Below, piece by piece: positions 35,463-46,573 of a DNA stretch of 64,000 nt. Source of the DNA: Laguncularia racemosa (taxonomy: Eukaryota > Streptophyta > Magnoliopsida > Myrtales > Combretaceae); contig JBBMOL010000099.1 of NCBI GenBank assembly GCA_037954665.1, positions 186,001 to 250,000 of the forward strand, written 5' to 3'. The translations under genes were made by a program, and so were the position numbers. Under the pieces are notes generated by a model. The model saw only the letters and a program-made list of their open reading frames with translations. It searched no databases and was not told the DNA's origin. Positions within the stretch are counted from its first letter, which is position 1, and each line of letters begins with the position of its first letter.

Positions 35463-37509
35463 GCATGGAATGTGGCATTGTTTTCTTTCCTTCCTCTTTG
35501 CTGGCTATTGTATACATAAATATATATGTATATGCTAAGGATATTACTGGAAAATGGAAAGAAGGGAAGCTTCCAGAGTCTTGTGCAGGTTACAAATAGA
35601 TATGTATATATACCTGATATTTGGAGGTGGGAAACATTATGTGTATATGTTGTATGTGAATCTTGTTGGATTGGAAGGCTAGTAAGGAATGTTGCATATG
35701 TATATGTTTATATGTGGTATGATGAAAGCGAAAATGGAAGTTTAACTTGAGAATATGAGCTATAAGATGAAATGGAGGTAGGAGTTAGGATTATATTAAT
35801 GTTAGTTTTCTTGTGAGCTCTTGTGTTGGGGAATTGGAAGAGGGATGGAAATCCATGAATGAGGATGCAAGAAAACATGTACGGACATATAGGTGTTGGA
35901 TTTTTTCCTTAATGTGAGTGTGCATGATTTTGCTAGCAGGAGGAAAAGAATATATCATGGCATGTGTGTTGTTGTGGGTTATGGAGGTTGATGTGGAGAA
36001 CATAAACCTATGACAACATGGAAAAAGGCTCAAGGTGAAGGCTATAAAAAGAGAAATTCAATAAGCCGATCCAAACCATATGTATAAATGTACATTACAA
36101 ATTGTGGGGGAGGAATTAAGTCTCCAATAACCTAAATCCTTACACATGTATATACATATGTTATATGTAAGTGAGAGGGAAGAATAAGATGTTGCAAATG
36201 ATATAAGCCATAGTTATATAGGTTATATAAGGGTAAGGGAGGAAGGTATTCTTACATGACCATAAACAATACATATATATACATATATCGCGTATATGGC
36301 TAAAAGATAGATGGGAATTTAACTCAACCTCCATATGCAATAGGTATATATGTATATATCCAAGGATAAGACACATAATTATAATTATGAATGCAAGTTA
36401 TGTGAATGAGAGAGGAAAGGGATTTGTAACGAATGTAGTTAAAGTAGAACTCCATTGCTTAATGATTTCTTGCTTTAATCATTTGGATGTTGTTCCCTTA
36501 TGGATGTTACAGATGCACCTTGCTTCTTGAAATGATTGAGTGTGTTGTGAATAGGATGTTGACATGATTAATGCTTACATATGTGCTTGACCTTGGATGA
36601 TCACTCTAAAATCTTAACTAATTATTAGACCTAAATAAGAACCTGGTATGCATTGCATAAACATTGCATTGTTTAAGGCCATCACAGCTACAGGACGCGC
36701 CAGAAGTAATTAGAGGATTACTGTTCCACCAAGTGCGAACTAAGTGACTAGAGGATTGTCGTGCCTTGACGGTTGTGAGTCTGACCTGTCTCTTGAGGGT
36801 GTGTAAATACTCAATGTATAAGGGACACCTAAGCTTAGATCACTAAAGCTAAGACATAGTCATAATAAAGTGATAAAAGTAATTAAATTGGGTGTAAGAC
36901 CTGAGCTTTGATGGTGGCTCCAAAATCCCTAACCCAAGGTCAAGGGGGGCATAAATCCTAAACTTCACGTTGGTTACCGAAAGACCACGTGAGATGCTAT
37001 ATTCATATGATTGTTTATAATAAACTTCACATTTGTTTTGACAACTTGTTTGAAATTATTCGTGTTTGTTATAACATTAAGAGATTGCACCTTATCTCAC
37101 TAAGCTTTTAGCTTACCCTCGTATAGATTTTGCCTTGTAAGTCAAGACTACCAAAATTTCCTTATGAAGTGGTGAACCAAGGTAAGTACTTGTTGCATAA
37201 CTAAGGGCAAGGTTCGTTGGAAGGAATTGCGAGGACTAGATTGGTGTAGATATTGCTAGACTTGACTCTGTAATAGTTGTAAATGTCTGTAAGTAATCTA
37301 AGGGGATCTTAGGTGTACCTATGGTTGTGTAACGAGACCCGTTAAAGGCCTTGTGACAATATAATTGTTGATTGCTCCCATTGAGCATGGAATGTTATTA
37401 TTGTGATTAATAGGCATGATGCTTGAGATCAGACACTTTGCGGTTGCTTAACGGGGATTAGGTAATCGTGGCGAGTTGTCTTGTGGAGTACCTAGATTGG
37501 GGCATGACA
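35119..37509 (-). repeat. Long solo-LTR-like repeat (copy 2) inserted between R1 and P1
   Basis: Comparison with the R3/P2 junction (45180-45290) shows this block as extra DNA. Its right end GGGGCATGACA, read on the minus strand as TGTCATGCCCC, is the usual start of many plant gypsy LTRs. Sequence at 36690-37200 matches 20930-21500. The left part (35160-36400) is rich in TATATGTATATA and contains a 116-bp tandem duplication (AAACCTCCCTTGCTGCCTAC at 35181 and 35297) and a (TA)n tract at about 35437-35462. About 150 bp of the original R/P junction is missing, so the left border and target duplication cannot be read. Confidence 0.55.
35165..35400. repeat. 116-bp tandem duplication inside the LTR-like block
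   Basis: Two copies of a segment starting GTGTGTGAAACCTCCCTTGC, offset by 116 bp, each ending near GGATGCCT.CG. Frames through it are repeat artefacts. Confidence 0.8.
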
Positions 37510-37510
37510 T

Positions 37511-38920
37511 GATCTATTATGAGGTCAAGTTACTAACTATATTATATTCCATGGATAATTTTTATCTTTTATTTATTTTTCTTTTGGTAAAACCTATGGG
37601 TAATTTGCTTCATTTCGTTTTGGTATATTATTACCATTGTTTTAAAAGTGAATGTTTTTGTTAGGACAAATTTAAAAAGATGAAAAATCAAATACACATA
37701 TAGTCCTATTAAAATATAAAATGTCTAATACATTTTAACACAATTCTCCCACTTTTTCTATAATGTTAAAAAACAAATGAAAATCTATCATTCTAAAGTA
37801 TGATTACCCAACTGTTAAAGCCTTCATATAATATTCAATTTCTCAACATTATATTCTTTAAAAAAATATGGACCATTGGCATAAAACTACTCTTTGTAGC
37901 ATTTGTAATTAGAAAATGCTATTGGATGACTCACTTATTAATGGTTAAAGGAAAAAATTATTTTACATTTTCATGCTCTTCTTCTTCTTTTTTTTTTTTT
38001 TTTTGTAAATTGTATAATTATCAATAAATGTGAAATTTTTGCTTAGAAAGTACTAATAATTGGTGCTATAGAACTATGTCATAAAACTTCTGTTATCACG
38101 AAGCATTAAAAATAGGGAAATTCTAGGTATAGTTGCTCAAAAGTGATTATATGATATAGTTACAATATATTACATATAACTATAGTATATAAAACTCATT
38201 AATAGTATAAATGAAACTGTTAATAGTCTCCTTGATATTTTTGACAACTTTTATTAAAATTGTTAATGAGTCTTATATACTATAGTTCGAGGTAATATGC
38301 CATGATTACATCCTATAGCTAGTTTTGAGTGACTAACCCTAAATGCAAAATCTTAAGCAAGCAAGTCTTAATTGGTTATACTAAGAGACATCATTACCAC
38401 ATGGTATGTGTCATGGTGTTCACATGTAATACCATGTGACCCATACATTTTTTCATTTGATAGTTTTACAAATCAGAGAAAATTGAGAAAATACAACAAT
38501 CACCAACAAAGAAAAAGAAGTTACAAAATGAAAACCTAAGTCAAAAGTAATGGAGCTCGATTGTACAAGCCACCCGAATGGTAATGGTAAGCCAACAATG
38601 CTAACTTAAAGGGAGGTTATTGACCTTCTTATGAAATGTTGTCATGTTGAGGGTAAGTTAGCCCATGTTCAAAGATGCTTGATGAGGTGATGGTCAATAA
38701 CCCACTATGTTGCAGCCACTATCAAGTGGATGGGATGGTTTGAGTGAGCCATAAACTCTACAACATTTTGTACAAAGATCACCTTCCCTCTAAGGGTGAC
38801 TTCATTGATCACCTCTCATTATGTGTGTGAGCAACTCATTTTAAATGATATTTTATTTTTGGCAAATATACTATTTCAATAGCTGCCAATAAAATAGCAA
38901 AAAATATAGAAAAGAAAAAA
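37511..38920. repeat. P flank of the array, copy 1
   Basis: Shared with 45285-45663 plus 52541-53340, and with 59685-60986. Landmarks are GATC(T/C)ATTATGAGGTCA, CCTATGGGTAATTTGCTTCAT, ATGGACCATTGGCATAA, TTATT(G/A)GATGAC, AAGCAAGCAAGTCTTAA, ACCTAAG(T/C)CAAAAGTAATG and AAGGGTGACTTCAT. Contains a MITE at 38115-38340 that is absent from copy 2. No gene. Confidence 0.75.
38115..38340. mobile_element. Small MITE (226 bp) with long inverted ends, copy in P1
   Basis: The left half (GGTATAGTTGCTCAAAAGTG...AACTATAGTATATAAAACTCATTAA) pairs with the reverse complement of the right half over about 80 bp. The same element lies in P3 at 60292-60526, while P2 has an empty site near 52788-52800 (CCCTAAAAATACA). 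Confidence 0.7.
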
Positions 38921-39055
38921 GATGATCCTTTTGTCGATGGATGCTCCTATTACACTCGTAGTCTTTGAAGGATGAGAACCAATTATGTTGCATCTACACC
39001 GAGAATTCAAGTATTGTATATATTATTAGTCTAATCCTTTATAAGAACTACCTAA

Positions 39056-40150
39056 ACCAAAAGGATTAATAATTTAAAAGGTTATTTATTATGTTTTCCA
39101 TAAGTGTTTCTAGGTGGTTTGTTAAATTTTTTTTTTTAAAAGAAAACTCATCATGTTTTCTGGCATTATTTACAGAATGTTATATAAAAAATATGTATTT
39201 TTTATCAACTACTATGTATATATATAATGACATGGTGAAAGAATCAAATTTGATTTATTTCGAACACATGAGACAGTGACTATAGTGCGGCTTCTGACAC
39301 TTTCTATAAAATAATTGCTGCAATTTTGCATTGCACACGTTGCTTTTAGGTACAGGCGGTGCTTTTTGATTCACCTTGTTCCTTTCTTTAAACGAAAGAT
39401 GCACATCAAATCTATCAAAGCGGAAAGATACAAGGAATCAAAAGGGAAAGAGGCCAAAGAAAACATGAATGCGAGATGGCATAATAACCATCAAGACTAG
39501 ACATGTGGCTAAAATGAAACAAACCATTGAGGATTTTTTTATTAATATTAAATTAAAAAAAATTATGAATCTACTTTTGAGATTCATAAAATAAAATCCT
39601 TTAAATCATTCTTCTCATGTACTATAAAGATTCTTTAAAATGAAAGAATCGAATAATTCTCTATAGTGGAAAAAAATATCTCCAACTTTTCCTTTGAATT
39701 TTTTTTTCCTTTTAATTTCGCAAGAAATGTTCTTACTATTACTGTGATAACTCATGTTGTGTTCATGTTTTTATTTTATATCAAATTCATGTTCATGTTG
39801 GTGTTGAAAATATGTGGATTAAAGGAAATGATAAACATTTGGTTTATGTTATAATCATATTTATTTGTACTATAATTTTATTTATCTTACATGACTAATA
39901 CTGATTTTGAATTTTATTTTTATAGCCATATTCCTAATTATATCATCTTCATGACATTCTTATTGCGTCGTGTTGAAAATTGCCAGTTTAACAATCATGT
40001 AACCTATGAAATTATATTTAAAATGATATCTTAAGGTGAAAAAATGGGTCATAAGTTGAAAAGGTTTTTGGAATAGTTTTAAGTGTAAACTAAATATATA
40101 TTGGTGATTGTGTGGACTTTGGAGTAATTAAGACTATAATTGGTAATTAG
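39056..40150. repeat. R repeat, copy 2
   Basis: Matches R4 (53340-54490) best and R1/R3/R5 less well. Ends in GACTTTGGAGTAATTAAGACTATAATTGG and is followed, as in R4, by a GAGTGGATAATT...TATAGG(A/G)TACTCA block (40155-40340 and 54497-54670). Confidence 0.7.
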
Positions 40151-42440
40151 AGTTGAGTGGATAATTCTATTTTATAGGATACTCACATGTACCTTCCTTA
40201 ATTAGATAGGTTTTAAGTATAGATTTTCTATAATCTACTCCTATAGGATGGGTACAGGTATAAGGTCTTCCTATGTAATACTTACCTCAGAACCTGTATT
40301 TTAAGATATATAAGGTATAAGTTCCAAGATATAATGTACTCACCTTATAAAAAATTATTAAATTATATCAATAAACAAGTAATAAATAATAACATTATAT
40401 TTTTTTGTAAATAAATGTTTTAGTAAAAAGAAAAATAAAAGAGCTTATGCCCATAAGTTAATAAGGAGGAGGCTAGTGATATATCATCTAGGGTTAGTAA
40501 CCAACACTACCAGATGAGTATTTAAAGTGGGTCTATAAACGAGTTAAGTTGAGAAGGCTAGTGATATACCATCTAGGGTTAGTAACCAACACTACCAAAT
40601 GTCTGTTTAAAGTAAGGCTATAAACGAGTTGAGTCAAGATGGCATAGTTTTGAGTAGAGCTTGAGGTCAAGCTTGACTCAAAATTTCAAAACTAGAGCTT
40701 AACTCAAGTTTGATTATGCTTGTTATTTTGAGTTTAAGCTTGATTTAAAGTGGCATACGATGTGCTTGAGTTAGACTTGATTAAACTCATTTAGGCTCAA
40801 TGCATGTGGAAATTATTTTATTTTAATGAGAAATAATATTAATGTTCAAACTTGACTTGAAATTTAATTAATATGAAAATTCAACTTGTGCACAATTAAG
40901 CTCATGAATTAGTCGAGCCGAACATTACAAAGCATGAGTTCGACTAGATGAACTACTCAAATAGCTTGAACTCGAATCAATTGGATTGATGTCAAATCAG
41001 ATTTGAGGTGGCTTGTGTTGCATCCCTTCTATGGTTAACAACTTTCTTCACTTTTAGCTTATGTTTTTTTTTTTTTTAAAAAAAAAGTTTTGATAAATAA
41101 TGTTTTCAACGTGGCATGTAAAGTTGGTATTGCTTGGGTGTCACATGGAGATAAAATATTAAAATATGTTACCTTATTGCCACTAGGATTTGATTACAAA
41201 ATATTTTAAAGTTTTGTGATTTTATTGCTACAACTGAAGGTAACTGTTCCAATAGTTTTAGGATTTCCCACGTACTTTTCCTTCATAAAAATAAAATAAT
41301 TTTCAAAAGTGCACACGTAGTAGATAAATTAAAATGTACAAATTAGACATATATAAGATACAAAAAGAAAAAAGCCATCTCAAAGCAAATGATAAACCTA
41401 TTTAGATTTGATTTCTCTTATTTAGTTCTTATATTTTGATGATATCAATTAAGTTGTTAACTTTCATTTACCTCAAGTTACTTCTTTTAAAGTGAAATTT
41501 GATAACATACATCACCAAAATGGAATGAAAAAACATTTTTTAAAACATTTACGAAGATTTAATTATTTTTTAAAACCTATGTAGAGTTCTAGAACTTCCA
41601 ATGAGAAAAGTTCACTCCAAAAGACCATATATGCAAATTATAACAAGCTCATTTAAGGTAATTTTCAAATTCAAAATCGATTTTTTCGCACTGGCTTTGG
41701 AGTTAATTTTGCAATTAGAATTGTTTTCACATAATGTTCACTTTGTTTACTTCTCAAGAGGGAATCTTAGGTTGGAAGTAAATGCACAAATTGCACGTTT
41801 AAGGGATTGAAGCTTCTGGCCAGAATAAAAGGGGCTAAAGCTAAATTTCCCATAAAATAATTAATTTAATGTCTTCATAGCGGAACACATTTACATGTAC
41901 CATTTTAATGAAACATACAGTTTTATCATTGAATATAAAACAAGAAATAAATCGAGACCAATCTTGTTTTTGTGTATAGGTGTGACTATACGATGGATGT
42001 AATGCAATACACCGATTAGAATTGAGAAATCTCTCTAGGACATTGAAGTTCAACCGATTCCAACCAAGTAATTTCGTTCGAGACATTGAAATTAGACAGT
42101 GGAGAAAGTTGAGAAGTATTCACCAAATGAATACAAGGAATTTGTAATATAAGGAGATTGCCGATGCACTGAAGATTTTAGACCCAAATCCATTCCTAGC
42201 AGTACTTCACAACTTTAGGCCTCTAAAATATTACTTCACAAACCAGACTTTAAACTGAATAAGAATTATGGCCAAAGATAAGGAACTGAATAAGATTGAA
42301 ACAACAGCAAGTTTGCATGTAAAATTTTCTTTTGTATTCATATTGTATAGACTAGAATATACGTACAAAATTTTTGCATTTACATTCAAATTCCCGAGAA
42401 GATTCTTCAGAAGTTTGGGATATTAGCTAGAGGAAATTGC
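40151..42440. other. 3' flank of DUF241 gene 3 (array D segment, unit 2)
   Basis: Non-coding DNA matching 29215-31146. It includes the 85-bp doublet (40476-40645) and a truncated copy of the hAT-like MITE (about 40614-41005). No gene beyond the 3' UTR of the neighbour. Confidence 0.6.
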
Positions 42441-43340
42441 CTACTGGGAAATTATATTCAATAGAGAGGTCCTCACTTTAATAAATCGCCTAAAGATGCA
42501 TTCTAGGCAATCGTCGAGTCTTACAATGCTAACATCTAGGGGCCCCAAATGCTTCTGCATAAACTGGATCTTCTCCGCTGCGATTGCTTCACTTGAATTG
42601 AATTTGCATAAGGATGCATCTAGGATTGCTAATTCATTACCAGCTCCTAGTTTTTCTTCACTAGCTATTACTCCCTTGTTCACTAATCTAGACACAATAG
42701 ACCACTTGGAAACCTTCATTTCAGAGGAAGTAGCTAAAAGGAGTGACAAAAGAGATTGGAACATGAAACTACTTGACACACTAACTTCTCTTAGGACTCT
42801 TATCACTGCTAGAAGGTGGTTATCTTGTTCTAGCAGAGCAGAGGATGCTCCAAGCTTGTTCTCCATTTGCTTCAATGCGCTAACCAACTTTTTTGCATCT
42901 TTCTTCATTTTCTTTCTAAAGTTGGAATAATATTGAATTGATGTCTCAATGCTTGAATCTCCCTTCCTCCGTCGTAGGGCAGATTGAAGTACTTGAACAT
43001 GTTCCTTAATTTGCAGAACAAGTTCCCTTATGATCCCACAAATGTCTAGAAGCGTAACTGAACCGTCCAATAATTCATCCATACATTTCTCAGTCTTGTT
43101 GATAGACAGGACTTGTTGCGTGGATGCCATGTTGAGAAGATCATCCAAAGAAAGGTACAAGTTTACCAATCTATCAAGACCAAATTGGATTGATCCAAGA
43201 GAGGGAGTTGAAATTGCCTCCCAGGACTTGATCTTGCTAAGCTCCTCTTCAACACCGACGGTGCTAGGATGAGACCTTGAAGGCAAGCTAATACATCTAA
43301 CATGGTAATGACTTTGGCTAGTTCCAAAAACACTAGCCAT
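42441..43340 (-). CDS. DUF241-family protein, array unit 2
   Basis: An intronless frame of 299 residues with the same block order as the unit-1 copy. By manual count about 28 residues differ from unit 1, mostly conservative, spread over the whole protein. LLDICGITREL reads LLDICGIIREL and DYTNF reads YYSNF. Length and both termini (MASVFGTSQ and LLNIISQ) are kept and there is no stop. Role unknown, as for the whole DUF241 family. TATATATA at 43401-43408 is 61 bp upstream. The promoter flank diverges from the other units about 100 bp upstream of the TATA box (from about 43470), so regulation may differ. Confidence 0.9.
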   Translation of the reverse strand: MASVFGTSQSHYHVRCISLPSRSHPSTVGVEEELSKIKSWEAISTPSLGSIQFGLDRLVNLYLSLDDLLNMASTQQVLSINKTEKCMDELLDGSVTLLDICGIIRELVLQIKEHVQVLQSALRRRKGDSSIETSIQYYSNFRKKMKKDAKKLVSALKQMENKLGASSALLEQDNHLLAVIRVLREVSVSSSFMFQSLLSLLLATSSEMKVSKWSIVSRLVNKGVIASEEKLGAGNELAILDASLCKFNSSEAIAAEKIQFMQKHLGPLDVSIVRLDDCLECIFRRFIKVRTSLLNIISQ

Positions 43341-43400
43341 TGTCTTTATGTTTATTTGTTTCTTTGGATTGATATATTTTCAAGCTTGTGAATGAACCTC

Positions 43401-43408
43401 TATATATA
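43401..43408 (-). promoter_or_regulatory. TATA box of DUF241 gene, unit 2
   Basis: TATATATA 61 bp upstream of the start codon. Confidence 0.7.
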
Positions 43409-43789
43409 GGAGTAGGAAAGGACAACACTGCTTATGACAATGTGGTAAAACATGTGAAGACAATGTGGTGTTTGCTATGTACGTACCGCCATAGATTCTT
43501 CAGATAGTGATTAAAGAGAGACGATGCTATGTTTCTACTGTGTGGCAACAAAAGAAGAGAGCCCCACACCTTATATTAACAAATATTTTAAAGGGATTCA
43601 TTAATATGCTAAATAAAGAAACCTTTTATACTATTATGTATTCGTTTAATTATAAAATATAGGATTATTAGGTATTTAATTTTATAAGATGGACGTATAT
43701 GAATATATATTTTTATCTTTTTGGTATCTTACTCTGGACAAATACCTTGTTAGAATAGTTGTTAAAAGATATAAAAAAAAAAGACAATA

Positions 43790-43850
43790 AGAAAAAAGAT
43801 GAACCAAAGGACTTTAATTATTTTATTTTATTTTTTTATGAAGTGTTTGT

Positions 43851-43881
<31 letters not shown>

Positions 43882-45230
43882 GGGGGTTAGTAGTAACTTT
43901 AATAAAAAAAAGAAAAAAAAATCACGTTTTCTGACATTATTTACATAATGTTGCAGTTATATATATATATATAGACATAGACACACTATAACATGGTGAA
44001 AAAATTGAATCTGATTTTGTTTGTTAAAGGACGGTTTTCAACAAGTGAGATGGTGACTGTATTGTGGCTTCATGGATTCACACTTTCTGTAAAATGGTTG
44101 CGGCAATTCAAGACTGCACATATTGCTTGTAGGGGACAAAATTTATTGTACTACTGGTCTATTAAAATTCTCTACGTATAGAATTCAATTTAATGATGGA
44201 GACATACGAAAAAAAATAAGAAAGTACAACAAATTTTCATCCACTTATAGGTACATGTGATGCTTTCTGATTCCAATCTTTTTTTTTTTTAAAAAAAAGA
44301 AAGATGAAAAAAAAAATAGTTAAAGGGGAAAGATACAAAGAATCAAAAGGAAAATAAGCCAAAGGGAAATATATATATATATATATATAATTAATAGCAT
44401 ATAAATACAAATAAAATTTTAGTATATAAACATATAAATGATAGTTTTTTAAAAAATATTTATTATTATTATTATTATATATTTAAATATTAATGATACT
44501 TATACATCATTTATCAAAATATGTGACATATCTTACAATTGAATCTTTTTTCAATATAATAACTATCTAGACCAAACATGCGGCTGAAAACAAACAAACC
44601 ATTGAGAATATTTATTAATATTGAATTAAAAAAAAATATGAATCCACTTTTGGAATCATAAAACTTTTCAAATAATTGTTGTCGTATATCATAAAAATTC
44701 TTTGAAATACAAGAATAAAATAATTCTCAATAGTGGAAGATAATATCTCCAACATTCCTCTGGAAAAAGATCCTCCGTTTTAGTTTCCCAAAGAATGCTC
44801 TTACTACTAGATGTGATCATTCATGTTACATTGGTGTTTCATTTTATACCAAATTCATGTTCATGTTTGTGATGAAAATATATGGATTAAAAGAGATTAT
44901 GAACATTTGTTTTATATTATAATTATATTTATTCCTACTAAAATCATTTTATCTTACATGACCAATTATGATTTATAGTTTTATTTTGTGTTTTTAATTA
45001 TATCATTTTCGTATCATTATCACAATATCGTGTTGAAAATTACCAGCATAACAACCATGTCACATGTGAAACCGTATTCAAAATGATATCTCAAGACTGA
45101 AAAATTGGGTCATAAGTCAAAAGGGTTTTTGGAGTATGTTTGAGTTAAAACTAATTATGTATCGGTGATTAGGTCGACTTTGGAGTAATTAAGACTATAA
45201 TAGGTAAGTGGGGCAAGTTTTTCTTTCCTT
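43790..45230. repeat. R repeat, copy 3
   Basis: Same landmarks as copy 1. A (GT)n tract at 43850-43864 is followed by a 22-G run at 43865-43886. About 110 bp near 44131-44250 is extra relative to copy 1. Ends at the R/P junction (CATAAATGCATATAATAGCTGGTGA) shared with 59640-59665. Confidence 0.7.
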
Positions 45231-45284
45231 TTTTTTTTCGAAAGAAAACATAAATGCATATAATAGCTGGTGACTGAGAGTTAC

Positions 45285-45462
45285 GATCCATTATGAGGTC
45301 AGGTTACTAACCGTATTATATTGGGTAATTTTTGTCTCTTTTTTTTTTTTTCCTCGGCTAAACCTATGGGTAATTTGCTTCATACCGTTTTGGTATCTTA
45401 TTACCATTGTTTTAAAAGTGAATATTTTTGCTAGGATAAATTGAAAAAGATGAGAAAAAAAG

Positions 45463-45501
<39 letters not shown>

Positions 45502-45663
45502 GTCCAATTAAAATATAAAATGTGTATTACATTTTAACACAATTCTCTCACTTTTTTCTGTAATATTAAAAAACAAATAAAAATTTATCATTCTAAAGTA
45601 TAATTACCTAACTATTAAACCCTTCATATAATATTCAATTTCTCAACTTTGTATTCTTTAAAA
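45285..45663. repeat. P flank of the array, copy 2, left part
   Basis: Matches 37511-37860 and continues at 52541 after a 6.9-kb nested insertion. The break lies after TTCTTTAAA (45655-45663) and before the near-duplicate TTCTATAAA (52532-52540). Confidence 0.8.
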
Positions 45664-46573
45664 GTTTAATGTCATAAATCACGATTACACACTTGAATAT
45701 TGTGTTTTTTTTTTTTAAATTTACGTATATATCATACCTGAAATAATTATTTCTAAAATAGGTTTCGAAAATATAGACTCCATTTGCGACTTTATGGTAT
45801 TTAATTGAAAACACAGATTCAGTCTACGCTTTTAGTATAATTTGTACTGAAGGCATGGACTAGATCTACGCCTTCAGTTCTACGATAGTCCCACTGCCCA
45901 TTTTTTTTCTCCTTTAACGTCTAACATCTATCTAAAAAGCAAATCATGTGATACAATAGACAAAATAAAAAATATAAATACAAAAACAGAGTAAACTAAT
46001 TGAGATATCATTTTTTTTCTCTTGTTTAGGTGCAAGGGAGAAGAAGAAGTGATTTGAAGTAATTGACTCAGATCTAAGCATTTCCTTAATAAATAATCGA
46101 TTGCAGTATTTTTCTTAGAAAAAGTTGAATTTTTTTTTTTCTGTGTCTGATGTTATTTTTTTTAGGAAAATATTACTGTAATATTATATTTGATAGAAAA
46201 TGCTACTGCTTATTGTTAGTTTGTAATTTGTTAGATATGATTTATGTAGATGATGTAATACATAACATATTATCTATATTTTTATAAAAAAAAATATTGT
46301 GATGAAAATTTGTAATATTTGGAATGTGAAATAATTTTTATAGTGTTATAAAATGATACAGAAATTATTAAAATTTTTAGCAACCAAAATATTATAAAAA
46401 AATAATATCTGAAAAATTTTGAGAAAAAATATGTTTCGAAATAATGGGAAAAAAATTAAAATTAAAAATGATGAGGAATTTTTTTTGGGTGCAAATTTTT
46501 ATAATGTTATTATTAGAAATTGTCATATTTTTGTAAAAGCTCATAATTTATATATATTATAGATAGGGAAACA

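Noticed and set aside
19260..37509. One giant LTR retrotransposon bounded by the two long LTR-like blocks
   Set aside because: The DNA between them holds host-like DUF241 genes and unrelated transposons, and neither block adjoins a primer-binding site or polypurine tract.
43850..43886. (GT)n followed by a 22-G run as a functional G-rich element
   Set aside because: Looks like ordinary microsatellite slippage within an R repeat; other R copies lack it.
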